Assembly: GCA_905235355.1 (NCBI GenBank)
Contig: CAJOLM010000066.1
Span: 1 to 6,887 of the forward strand
Length of the DNA: 6,887 nt
Origin: an uncultured Elusimicrobiales bacterium
Lineage (GTDB): Bacteria > Elusimicrobiota > Elusimicrobia > Elusimicrobiales > Elusimicrobiaceae
Reading direction: 5' to 3'
This document shows, piece after piece, positions 1 through 6,723 of this stretch (position 1 is the stretch's first letter; the number at the start of each line of letters is the position of its first letter). Under the pieces are notes generated by a model. It was given only the letters and a program-made list of their open reading frames with translations. It ran no database searches and was not told where the DNA came from. Made by a program: the position numbers and the translations under genes.

Positions 1-31
1 CTACCACATTTACGACATACTTTTTTATCAT
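1..31 (-). CDS. Possible 5' end of a divergent gene, truncated by the window edge
   Basis: On the minus strand an ATG at 31-29 opens a frame reading MIKKYVVNVV that runs off the left edge without a stop. A GGAGA ribosome-binding site (complement of 37-41) lies about six bases upstream of the ATG, which is good spacing and the main reason for calling a start here. Only ten codons are visible, so the product cannot be identified. The gene would be divergent from the pilin gene at 177. I see no convincing promoter for it between the two. It could be a chance ATG behind a chance purine run. Confidence 0.4.
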   Translation of the reverse strand, partial: MIKKYVVNVV

Positions 32-110
32 ACCTGTCTCCAAAAATAATGTTAAATCATTTCTAGGACCGTATTACCAACAAAAAGTTCTATTAGGCCA
101 AAAAAAGGGC

Positions 111-137
111 TTGACTTGTTTTTTTTTTTGATACAAT
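111..137 (+). promoter_or_regulatory. Sigma-70-type promoter with a poly-T spacer, driving the pilin-like gene
   Basis: A -35 hexamer TTGACT (111-116) matches the consensus at five of six positions, and a -10 hexamer TACAAT (132-137) also matches at five of six. The spacer is 15 bases, two short of the optimum, and 11 of its bases are an uninterrupted T run (119-129). The start codon lies 39 bases beyond the -10. An AAGGAG ribosome-binding site sits at 164-169, seven bases before the ATG. The rest of the 1-176 spacer holds only the possible divergent start at 31 and nothing else I can recognise. Confidence 0.6.
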
Positions 138-176
138 ACGGGGGTACGGTAGTAAAATTAGAAAAGGAGAAATAGT

Positions 177-662
177 ATGAAACAAGCCTTTACGCTCATT
201 GAATTGTTAGTGGTCGTCTTAATTATTGGCATCCTATCCGCCATAGCCTTGCCGCAGTATCAATTAGCTGTAGCGAAAAGCCGCATGATGACTATGTTGC
301 CGGTATTAAAAAATATCTATGAGGCGCAACAAGTTTACTTTCAAGCTAATGGAGTGTACGCGGCTTCTTTTGATGTACTGGATATAGAGCCGCCAGCGGG
401 TGGAACAGCCAATGATACAATGAGTAAAATTACCTATCCCAACGGAACTGCCTTTGATATTTGGTTTTCAGCAGATAAAAAGGACAGTTCGGTCCGGGCT
501 TTGGGAAATGAAAATGATGATTATTTGTTGGAATTTTACTATGACGGAGGAAAATTTTGTTATGCCAGAAAAGGCAATACGTTAGCCAACAAAATATGTA
601 CTGCTATTACCGGTACTTCTTCCTTTGAAACAGGAAGTACGCATAACGAGTATATTTTGTAA
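177..662 (+). CDS. Type IV pilin-like protein (PulG/PilE type, class III signal peptide)
   Basis: This is a 161-residue prepilin-like protein, the substrate type of a type IV pilus or type II secretion pseudopilus. The short leader MKQA is followed by FTLIELL, so prepilin peptidase should cut between A4 and F5 and methylate F5. E9 becomes the mature Glu5 that guides subunit assembly. A hydrophobic segment (about 5-26) forms the first helix and anchors the subunit in the inner membrane before assembly. The globular part includes an IYEAQQVYF...NGVYA region (48-61). C128 and C141 (spacing C-x12-C) probably form the D-region disulfide. The start is fixed by the signal peptide and an AAGGAG site seven bases upstream. 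No assembly gene (PilB, PilC, PilD, PilQ type) lies nearby, so this is an orphan subunit gene. Whether it is the major pilin, a minor pilin or a pseudopilin cannot be told from sequence alone. It appears more AT-rich than uvrA. Confidence 0.9.
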   Translation: MKQAFTLIELLVVVLIIGILSAIALPQYQLAVAKSRMMTMLPVLKNIYEAQQVYFQANGVYAASFDVLDIEPPAGGTANDTMSKITYPNGTAFDIWFSADKKDSSVRALGNENDDYLLEFYYDGGKFCYARKGNTLANKICTAITGTSSFETGSTHNEYIL

Positions 663-663
663 T

Positions 664-3594
664 TTATTTCTTTTTGGGGCTTTTCTTTTCTTTGGTCGGG
701 CTGTGCAACGCCGCTTGCGGATGCGCTTTAAGATACGCATCTACCGCATCCAGCTCCGGCTTTAAGTATTTGCCTGTATAGGATTTTTTGCACTTGGCTA
801 CGTCGCGCGGGGTTCCTTCGCACACAATCTGCCCGCCCTGGTCGCCGCCTTCCGGCCCCAGGTCAATAAGCCAATCAGCCGTTTTAATCACGTCCAAATT
901 ATGCTCAATAATCAGTACGGTGTTGCCGCGGTCTGCTAGGTCGTGCAAAACGTGCAGCAGTTTATCAATATCGGCAAAATGCAGTCCGGTAGTAGGCTCA
1001 TCTAAAATATAAAGCGTTTTGCCTGTCCCCTTGCGCGAGAGTTCATCAGCCAGTTTAACGCGCTGCGCCTCTCCGCCCGAGAGCGTGGTGGCAGCTTGTC
1101 CCAGTTTAATATAGCCAAGCCCCACGTCATGTAAGGTTTGTAAATAGCGTTTGATTTTGGGGATTGCGTCAAAAAATTCTAACGCCTGCGACACACTCAT
1201 ATCTAATACGTCAGCAATATTTTTTCCTTTGTAGGTGACTTGCAAGGTGTCCTCATTAAAGCGTTTGCCGTGGCACTCCTCACACTTGACATAAATGTCA
1301 GGCAGAAATTGCATTTGAATTTTTAAAATCCCGTCGCCCTGGCATTTTTCGCAGCGGCCGCCCTTGACGTTGAAGGAAAACCGCCCCGCCTGATAGCCGC
1401 GCCGTTTGGCTTCCGGCATTTGGGCAAACAGCTCGCGGATATGCGTAAACAAACCAATATAGGTGGCGGGGTTAGAGCGCGGCGTTTTACCAATGGGGCT
1501 TTGGTCCACGATAATTACTTTATCTATATTTTCCAGCCCTTTAACGGCCTTGTGTTTGCCCGGCACTTCTTTGGCATGATAAAATTTTTGCGCAAGTGCT
1601 TTATATAAAATTTGATGAATTAATGTGCTTTTTCCGCTGCCGGATACGCCAGTGACGCAGACAAATTTGCCCAGCGGAATTTTAACATCAATGTTTTTGA
1701 GATTAAATTGTTGCGCGCCTTGCACGGTGATAAATTTTCCGTTTCCTTTGCGCAGCTCTTGCCGTGGCAAAATGCAACGCCCGCCGTTTAAATAAGAAGC
1801 GGTGAGAGAATTTTTATCCTTCAGAAAATCTTTGGTCGGGCCTTGTGCCACTACCTGCCCGCCGTGCTCGCCCGCAGCAGGGCCGAGTTCCACCACCCAA
1901 TCAGACGCTAGAATAGTGTCCTTGTCATGCTCTACAATAATGAGCGTATTGTCTAAATCGCGCAGCTCTTTAAGCGTGGCAATCAGGCGGTCATTGTCGC
2001 GCGAGTGCAAGCCGATGGTCGGCTCGTCCAGCACGTACAGCACGCCGGTCAATCCGGAGCCGATTTGCGTGGCCAGGTGGATACGCTGCGCCTCCCCGCC
2101 CGATAGCGTTTGGCTCTTGCGCTCCAGCGTCAGATAGGAAAGGCCCACGCTGTTTAAAAATTCCAGGCGCGCCTTGATTTCTTTTAGCACGTCTTTGGCA
2201 ATTTGCTGCTCTTTGGCATTTAATTTCAGCGTGTCAAAAAACGCTTTGGCATCCGATACTTGCATGGCGCAAATTTCGTTGATGCTTTTCCCGCCGACAT
2301 AGACGGCTAGTGCCTCGGGTTTTAAGCGTTTGCCGTGGCAGGCCGGGCACTCCACTTCGCGCATGAAGCGGTTGTATACTTCCTCTCTTACAAAGTCGCT
2401 TTCGCTTTCATCATGGCGACGTTTTAAATTGGTGATGACCCCTTCAAAGTGTTGGTCCGAGCCGGAAATAATAGAGCGGTAATATGCCTCGCCCGTGCCG
2501 TATAAAAGCAAATCACGCTGGGCTTTGGGCAGTTTGTTCCAGGGCGTGTTCATATTAATGTGTTGCTGGCGGCAGACCTGTTTTAAAATGTCATAATAAT
2601 ATCCGCTCCACGACGTTTTCCAGCGGTGGGTGCGGGTGGTTACCGGGTTATCCCACGCGGCAATCGCGCCTTGATTAATAGACAGCGAGGTATCAGGCAC
2701 GACTAAATCTTCCGCAATTTGTATTTTGATGCCTAGGCCGTTACACTCCGGGCAGGCCCCGTAGGGGGAGTTAAACGAAAACAGCCGCGGCTCTAATTCA
2801 GAAAATCCGATACCGCAATGCGCGCAGGCATTACTTTCACTATAGGTAAATTCTTTGGGCTTGTTTCCTTCTGTTTCTTGAATAGTGACGAGCCCTTTGG
2901 CATATTTTAGCGCAAGCTCCAACGACTCCACCAACCGTTCGCGCTCAAATTCTTCTACATAAATTTCGTCGGCCAGTAGTTCAATGGTGTGTTTTTTGTA
3001 GCGTTCCAACGTGGGGGGCATATCCAGCGTGCAAATTGTGCCGTCCACGCGCACTTTGACATAGCCTTCTTTTTTTAACTTGGCGAATAATTCTTCATAC
3101 GTTCCGGCGCGCCCGCGGATAAGCGGCGCAAAAACATACACATTTTTATCGGCAAATTTTTTGAGCACATCTGCGGCTATACCTTGAACGGACCAGCTTT
3201 CCACCGGGCGGCCGCATTGCGGACAATGGCGCTGCCCTACGCGCGCGAACAAGAGACGCAAATAATCATAAATTTCCGTGACGGTGGAAACCGTGGAGCG
3301 CGGATTTTTGGACGGATTTCTTTGCTCAATGGAAATAGCGGGGGACAGGCCGGAAATATGCTCTACGTCGGGTTTTTCCATTAAATCTAAAAATTGCCGC
3401 GCATAGGCAGACATACTTTCCACATAACGGCGCTGCCCTTCGGCATAAATAGTGTCAAACGCCAGCGAGCTTTTTCCGCTGCCGGACAGCCCGGTCACGA
3501 CGACCATTTTGTCCTTTGGCAGCTCTACAGTGATGTTTTTTAAATTGTGTCCTTTTGCGCCGATTACTTTGATGCTTTTCATAATTTTGTCCAT
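664..3594 (-). CDS. uvrA: UvrABC excinuclease subunit A
   Basis: UvrA is the damage-recognition ATPase of nucleotide excision repair. It dimerises, loads UvrB at bulky lesions and acts in the cytoplasm. All family landmarks are intact: Walker A GLSGSGKS (35-42) and GVSGSGKS (649-656), two LSGGEAQR signatures (497-504 and 838-845), and two Walker B LDEPT motifs (522-526 and 864-868). Zinc-binding cysteine pairs are at C257/C260 with C281/C284 and at C748/C751 with C771/C774. Further CxxC pairs are at C124/C127 and C416/C419. At 976 residues it is about 30 longer than the usual ~940-950. The excess is a C-terminal tail after KYLKPEL, ending in a lysine-rich stretch (about 968-976). The start is uncertain: neither ATG 3594 nor the in-frame ATG four codons later (3582) has a clear ribosome-binding site. 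The gene is divergent from the membrane protein gene and converges on the pilin gene. Confidence 0.97.
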   Translation of the reverse strand: MDKIMKSIKVIGAKGHNLKNITVELPKDKMVVVTGLSGSGKSSLAFDTIYAEGQRRYVESMSAYARQFLDLMEKPDVEHISGLSPAISIEQRNPSKNPRSTVSTVTEIYDYLRLLFARVGQRHCPQCGRPVESWSVQGIAADVLKKFADKNVYVFAPLIRGRAGTYEELFAKLKKEGYVKVRVDGTICTLDMPPTLERYKKHTIELLADEIYVEEFERERLVESLELALKYAKGLVTIQETEGNKPKEFTYSESNACAHCGIGFSELEPRLFSFNSPYGACPECNGLGIKIQIAEDLVVPDTSLSINQGAIAAWDNPVTTRTHRWKTSWSGYYYDILKQVCRQQHINMNTPWNKLPKAQRDLLLYGTGEAYYRSIISGSDQHFEGVITNLKRRHDESESDFVREEVYNRFMREVECPACHGKRLKPEALAVYVGGKSINEICAMQVSDAKAFFDTLKLNAKEQQIAKDVLKEIKARLEFLNSVGLSYLTLERKSQTLSGGEAQRIHLATQIGSGLTGVLYVLDEPTIGLHSRDNDRLIATLKELRDLDNTLIIVEHDKDTILASDWVVELGPAAGEHGGQVVAQGPTKDFLKDKNSLTASYLNGGRCILPRQELRKGNGKFITVQGAQQFNLKNIDVKIPLGKFVCVTGVSGSGKSTLIHQILYKALAQKFYHAKEVPGKHKAVKGLENIDKVIIVDQSPIGKTPRSNPATYIGLFTHIRELFAQMPEAKRRGYQAGRFSFNVKGGRCEKCQGDGILKIQMQFLPDIYVKCEECHGKRFNEDTLQVTYKGKNIADVLDMSVSQALEFFDAIPKIKRYLQTLHDVGLGYIKLGQAATTLSGGEAQRVKLADELSRKGTGKTLYILDEPTTGLHFADIDKLLHVLHDLADRGNTVLIIEHNLDVIKTADWLIDLGPEGGDQGGQIVCEGTPRDVAKCKKSYTGKYLKPELDAVDAYLKAHPQAALHSPTKEKKSPKKK

Positions 3595-3620
3595 AAAAAA
3601 GAAATAAAAACCGGGAAAGA

Positions 3621-3651
3621 TTGCCCAAGTATTTTCAATAAATTATATAAT
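3621..3651 (+). promoter_or_regulatory. Probable sigma-70 promoter for the four-gene cluster
   Basis: TTGCCC (3621-3626) can act as a -35, with either TATATA (3644-3649, 17-base spacer) or TATAAT (3646-3651, 19-base spacer) as the -10. Transcription would start near 3657, leaving a leader of about 40 bases before the ATG at 3697. This is the only promoter-like site I find for the co-oriented genes that follow, whose junctions leave almost no intergenic DNA. Confidence 0.5.
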
Positions 3652-3652
3652 T
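3641..3652. promoter_or_regulatory. Perfect 12-base palindrome carrying a TATAAT on each strand
   Basis: AATTATATAATT equals its own reverse complement. It gives a consensus -10 hexamer on the plus strand (3646-3651) towards the membrane protein gene and another on the minus strand (3647-3642) towards uvrA. The minus-strand copy lacks a good -35 at 17 bases, so its use for uvrA is only inferred from position, about 50 bases upstream of the uvrA start. The palindrome may simply reflect overlapping -10 boxes in an AT-rich spacer. Confidence 0.35.
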
Positions 3653-3663
3653 TTCATAAGGGG

Positions 3664-3682
3664 CTTTGCGCTGCCTGCAAAG
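3664..3682 (+). other. Small hairpin in the leader of the membrane protein gene
   Basis: CTTTGC (3664-3669) pairs perfectly with GCAAAG (3677-3682) around a seven-base loop. It lies in the probable untranslated leader, 14 bases before the ATG at 3697. The 3' arm overlaps the only Shine-Dalgarno-like purines (AAAGAG, 3679-3684), so the hairpin could limit translation. A six-base stem is short enough to arise by chance. Confidence 0.3.
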
Positions 3683-3696
3683 AGAAAAATTTAATT

Positions 3697-4758
3697 ATGA
3701 AGAAAACTACAAAATTTTTACTTTATTTAGTTGGTATTACGATTTCTTTAGGTATTATCGTTTTGCTAGTCTATCAGGCCAAAGATAGCATTGTCAAAAT
3801 TTGGCAAGGGGTGCAAACAAAATACTTGTTTATGAGCTTGTTTTCGTCGGCACTCATTTATATTGCCATGGGCATGAGCCTGTATGAAGTGCTGCGCATT
3901 ATGGGCCGGCGCATTAATAAAGGTGCGGCGATTGGGATTGCGCTTGTATCCACAACGGTCAATTATGTGGTATCTTCCTTGGGCGTGAGCGGGTTTGCGC
4001 TGCGCGCGCATTTATTAAACCGCCGCCGCGTGCCGTTTGGCATGTGTGTGACAGCCAGTATTGTGATTACGGTGCTGCTGTATTTTGTGCTGGCTGTGAT
4101 CATTTTGCAAGGCTCTATCTTAATGTTTTTTAACTCATCAGCTACGACGATGCAAATTGTCAAAAATTTCCTGCTGATTGTCATTATGTGTGCGATGTGT
4201 GTGTTTGTGACGGCTTTTCTTTTTAATAATGAGTGGCGCTCTAAATGGGTGCGTAAAATGTTCCGCTTGCTTAATAAGGTGCTGTTCCACGGTTTCCGCG
4301 CGCTTATTCCCAAAGGCCGTTATGACGATTTTGTGGACCAATTAGACGAAGGCATTGACCTTATCCATAAGAAAAAGAATAAGCTTACCTGGACCATTAT
4401 TTATGTGTGTGCGGATTGGCTGTTTACCATTTTGGTGCTGTATTTTGCGTTCCGCGCCGTCGGCGTACACATTTCCGCTGGGGTGCTAGTGGCCGGATTT
4501 GCTATCGGTATGGTAACCACGTTAATCCCCATTTTGCCCGGCGGCTTGGGCGCAATGGAACTGGCCATGACTGCCGTGTTTGCACAAATGGGTATTGAGT
4601 GGGATTCGGCACTGATGGCGACGCTGATTTACCGGGTGGTATATTACATTTTGCCGGGTATTGTAAGCATTTTCATTTACTGGGGGCTGCAGCTTTCCGA
4701 GCCGCCTAAACGTCAAAGAAGAAAACGCAAAGAGGTGTCGTATGAAGGAAGGGCTTGA
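3697..4758 (+). CDS. Flippase-like integral membrane protein (YbhN / LPG_synthase_TM family)
   Basis: This 353-residue polytopic inner-membrane protein resembles the lysylphosphatidylglycerol-synthase transmembrane family (UPF0104, YbhN/AglD-like). Members act in, or are proposed for, lipid or lipid-linked glycan translocation; the substrate here is unknown. Hydrophobic segments are visible at about 7-27, 43-63, 78-98, 115-137, 155-176, 231-253, 260-280 and 315-331. The family's conserved loops are present as SSLGVSGFALR (93-103) and a PILPGGLGAMELA element (278-290). A basic tail (about 338-346) probably faces the cytoplasm. There is no soluble aminoacyl-transfer domain, so this is not a full MprF. 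ATG 3697 was chosen because the hydrophobic N-terminus begins right after MKKTTK. An upstream in-frame ATG at 3547 would read through the promoter region and the start of uvrA with a non-family leader. The gene overlaps the next one by 17 bases. Confidence 0.85.
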   Translation: MKKTTKFLLYLVGITISLGIIVLLVYQAKDSIVKIWQGVQTKYLFMSLFSSALIYIAMGMSLYEVLRIMGRRINKGAAIGIALVSTTVNYVVSSLGVSGFALRAHLLNRRRVPFGMCVTASIVITVLLYFVLAVIILQGSILMFFNSSATTMQIVKNFLLIVIMCAMCVFVTAFLFNNEWRSKWVRKMFRLLNKVLFHGFRALIPKGRYDDFVDQLDEGIDLIHKKKNKLTWTIIYVCADWLFTILVLYFAFRAVGVHISAGVLVAGFAIGMVTTLIPILPGGLGAMELAMTAVFAQMGIEWDSALMATLIYRVVYYILPGIVSIFIYWGLQLSEPPKRQRRKRKEVSYEGRA

Positions 4759-5260
4759 GGAGCTGGTGCCCAGCACCGCGCCCAGCGCGTATATTCATCC
4801 GACGGCGGTGCTTAGCGGCGCAGTAAAAGTGGGGGAAGATGTATCCATTTGGCCGTGCGCGGTATTGCGCGGCGACATTGCCGAAATTATCGTGGGCGAT
4901 AACAGCAATATCCAGGACAATGCGTGCGTGCATACCAATTATAATTGTCCGGCGCTTATCGGGCGTGGGGTTACTGTTGGGCATGGTGCGATAGTACATG
5001 GCAGCAAAATTGGCGACAATTGTTTAATCGGCATGAACGCGGTTATATTGGAAAGTGAAATCGGCCCGAACTGTTTAATTGGGGCCGGGGCAGTAGTAAC
5101 CGCGGGGAAAAATATTCCGGCCGGCTCTTTGGTCATGGGCGTTCCGGCCAAAGTAATCCGCGAACTGACAGAAGATGAAATCAATTCCATGCTGCAAAAC
5201 GCGCGCGAATATGTGCGGTTAGGCAAACTGTATAAAGATAAGGCAGAAACACTTTCATGA
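4742..5260 (+). CDS. Gamma-carbonic anhydrase family protein (left-handed beta-helix)
   Basis: This 172-residue protein of the gamma-class carbonic anhydrase/YrdA/PaaY group is predicted to form a trimer of hexapeptide-repeat left-handed beta-helices. Hexapeptide-type turns run from about residue 19 to 135 (for example IGDNCLIG and IGPNCLIGAGA). The zinc triad is complete: H64, H81 and H86, with the H-x4-H spacing of the archaeal enzyme Cam. The RGD (43-45) and QDN (58-60) motifs, which supply the conserved Arg, Asp and Gln, are also present. The loop after H64 is short and lacks the acidic proton-shuttle insertion of Cam, as in CamH-type members. A role in CO2/bicarbonate hydration is therefore plausible, but many such homologues are inactive or act on other substrates. 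An AAAGAGG site ends six bases before the ATG. The start lies inside the previous gene and the stop overlaps the next start (ATGA), suggesting translational coupling. Confidence 0.9.
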   Translation: MKEGLEELVPSTAPSAYIHPTAVLSGAVKVGEDVSIWPCAVLRGDIAEIIVGDNSNIQDNACVHTNYNCPALIGRGVTVGHGAIVHGSKIGDNCLIGMNAVILESEIGPNCLIGAGAVVTAGKNIPAGSLVMGVPAKVIRELTEDEINSMLQNAREYVRLGKLYKDKAETLS

Positions 5261-5622
5261 AAAAAATTCTCTTGGTAGAAGATTCCAAAACGTTGGCAGG
5301 TGCTTTGGAGCCGGTGCTGCAAGCACAAGGCTGGCAGACTTTATGGGCGCCAGACGGTGTGCAGGGGGTGGCGCTGGCCAAACGGGAAAAGCCGGATTTG
5401 ATTTTGCTGGATTTAATGCTGCCTAAATTAAGCGGTTTTGACGTGTGCAAAATTTTGAAAACGGACAATGCCACCTGGCGTATCCCGATAGTGGTTATGT
5501 CCACATTGACCGACCGCGAAAGCCGCACCCGCGCCCAAGAAGCGGGAGCCGATCATTTTATCGGCAAGCCGTACGACCTGGCTGCCACGCTGGCGGAAAT
5601 TCAAAAATATTTAAAAATTTAA
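5257..5622 (+). CDS. Stand-alone response regulator receiver-domain protein
   Basis: This 121-residue protein is a single CheY-like receiver domain with no output domain. The phosphorylation apparatus is complete: acidic pair E8/D9, phospho-acceptor D52 in LLDLMLP, switch S82 in VVMST, and K104 before P105. It should be phosphorylated by a histidine kinase and signal by protein contact. No kinase is visible in the window. The ATG overlaps the stop of the carbonic anhydrase gene in an ATGA junction and has only a distant AAGG (5240-5243), so translation probably depends on coupling. It lies 10 bases upstream of the TPR gene, making the TPR protein a natural candidate partner; that is inference from position only. 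Confidence 0.92.
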   Translation: MKKILLVEDSKTLAGALEPVLQAQGWQTLWAPDGVQGVALAKREKPDLILLDLMLPKLSGFDVCKILKTDNATWRIPIVVMSTLTDRESRTRAQEAGADHFIGKPYDLAATLAEIQKYLKI

Positions 5623-5632
5623 CGGAGGAATT

Positions 5633-6481
5633 ATGGCCGCAAAAATAAATGCCGCACAACTAGAATTGTGGTTAGACACGACGCCGTCTAAAGTGTTGGA
5701 CGCACTAAAAGGAAAAAAGAATTTGACGTCAGAAATACTTTTCTTGCAGGGGGAAGCGCAGCGCTTGTTGGGCTCTTTCCAGCCGGCTATTGCCACCTAT
5801 GCTAAAGCCCTCAAAACATCTGTCCAAGCAGAAGAGCGCATGGATATTTTGCTTGCCATGGCAGCTTGTTACCGCACATTAGGTATCGCCGCTGCCGCCT
5901 ATGAACTGGCTGACGACGCGCTAAATATGGCGCGTGAGCTGGAGTATGATGAATATGTGGTGCGCGCCATGCAAGAAAGTGCCATGGCCTTGCGCGCGTG
6001 GGGAAAATTGGACGCGTCGCTGGAGCTGCTAGACACAGTGCTGGCGGCGTACACGCAAGAAAAAGATTATGCGGGCATAAGTTTTATTTGCTGGGCCAAG
6101 GGCGGTGTATATCGTTTAAAAGGGATGCTCACCGAAGGGATTGCTCAATTTCAGCTGGCTATTAAATATGCCAAAAAATCAGGGGACGAAATTAATCTGG
6201 CCTATGCGTATTGCGGGTTGGCGGGCATTAGCCGCATTGCGGGCAAGATTGATGATTGCGTGAAAAATTATAAACTGGCTGAAAAGATTTTTAATAAAAC
6301 AGAGGATTTGTTTGGCAAGGCCTACACTAATTGCGGTATGGCTAACGGCTTGCGCCAGCAGGGAAAATACGACGAAGCCTTGCGCCATTACAACAAGGCA
6401 GATAAACTTTACAGCGGCATTGGCGACAAGGTGGATTTGGGCTTTGTCAAATGGGGCCGCGCGGACATTCGGACATTTTAA
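5633..6481 (+). CDS. TPR repeat protein, truncated by a frameshift
   Basis: As read, the frame gives 282 residues, almost entirely tetratricopeptide repeats, a helical scaffold for protein-protein contact. Units of 34 core residues begin at 67, 107, 147, 187, 227 and 267, an exact 40-residue period. A more degenerate unit lies at about 31-64. There is no signal peptide, so it is probably cytoplasmic. CGGAGG (5623-5628) lies four bases before the ATG and is the best ribosome-binding site of the cluster. The repeat at 267 is cut after ADI (277-279), where an 8-base tandem duplication (6462-6477) shifts the frame and adds RTF before a stop. Dropping one copy restores 353 residues and continues the 40-residue period into 6478-6702. 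The truncated form loses one and a half repeats. Whether it still works is unknown. Its likely partners are unidentified; the adjacent receiver protein is one candidate. Confidence 0.85.
   Translation: MAAKINAAQLELWLDTTPSKVLDALKGKKNLTSEILFLQGEAQRLLGSFQPAIATYAKALKTSVQAEERMDILLAMAACYRTLGIAAAAYELADDALNMARELEYDEYVVRAMQESAMALRAWGKLDASLELLDTVLAAYTQEKDYAGISFICWAKGGVYRLKGMLTEGIAQFQLAIKYAKKSGDEINLAYAYCGLAGISRIAGKIDDCVKNYKLAEKIFNKTEDLFGKAYTNCGMANGLRQQGKYDEALRHYNKADKLYSGIGDKVDLGFVKWGRADIRTF
6462..6477 (+). repeat. Perfect 8-base tandem duplication inside the TPR gene
   Basis: CGGACATT occurs at 6462-6469 and again immediately at 6470-6477. In the upstream frame the second copy reads R-T-F, then TAA at 6479-6481. 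Deleting either copy joins GCG-GAC-ATT to TTA-AAA-CGC and restores the TPR frame. Eight bases are not a multiple of three, so each gain or loss of a copy switches the frame. Confidence 0.95.
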
Positions 6482-6702
6482 AACGCCGCAATAAACTGCC
6501 GCAAGCCCTTGCGGATTTGCGCGCCGCGCAAGAACTGTTTGATAATTCAGACGAAATGCGCGGGCAGATTTTGACGAAACTGGCTTTGGCACAAGTATTG
6601 TATGCCCTGGGGCAGGTGAACGAGGCAGAAGCACTGTATGCTGCCGGCGTAGCGCAAGCCAAAAAAGAGGGTCTGCACACGTATTTAGAAAGTTATACCT
6701 GA
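6478..6702 (+). pseudogene. Out-of-frame 3' remainder of the TPR gene
   Basis: This frame carries the second half of one TPR unit (LKRRNKLPQALADLRAAQEL onward) and a complete final unit (RGQILTKLALAQ...), followed by a 13-residue tail. Joined to residue 279 of the upstream frame, the final unit begins at residue 307, exactly 40 after the one at 267. It also aligns without gaps to the preceding repeats, which shows that the two parts were one gene. The same frame is open back to an ATG at 6451, but that start has no ribosome-binding site and the residues before 6478 do not fit a TPR. Independent translation is therefore unlikely. Confidence 0.85.
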
Positions 6703-6723
6703 TATTTATTAACTAGTGAAATA

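Noticed and set aside
613..640. Inverted repeat GTACTTC / GAAGTAC near the end of the pilin gene as a terminator.
   Set aside because: Only seven base pairs with a 14-base loop, inside coding sequence, and no T run follows on either strand at the right distance.
788..2137. Plus-strand open frames within uvrA (788-1012, 1420-1608, 1802-2137).
   Set aside because: They are antisense shadows of a fully conserved uvrA, low in complexity and without recognisable domains or ribosome-binding sites.
3547..3696. Upstream in-frame start that would add 50 residues to the membrane protein.
   Set aside because: It overlaps the 5' end of divergent uvrA and the promoter region, and its residues are not family-like. 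The internal ATG 3697 opens directly into MKKTTK plus a membrane helix.
3697..4758. Full MprF-type lysylphosphatidylglycerol synthase.
   Set aside because: Only the transmembrane half is present. There is no C-terminal catalytic domain, so the antibiotic-resistance function should not be assigned.
4706..5528. Minus-strand open frames opposite the carbonic anhydrase and receiver genes.
   Set aside because: The plus strand carries clear conserved motifs throughout. The reverse frames match nothing recognisable and overlap each other.
6470..6483. Programmed -1 ribosomal frameshift at the TTTTAAAA run near the TPR stop.
   Set aside because: The codons in the upstream frame (ACA TTT TAA) do not form a standard slippery heptamer, and a -1 slip would insert R-T-F and break the 40-residue period. 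Loss of one 8-base copy restores it exactly.
6451..6702. Independent 83-residue gene starting at ATG 6451.
   Set aside because: It has no ribosome-binding site, and its first nine residues come from the wrong frame of the TPR coding sequence. The rest is the frameshifted TPR C-terminus.
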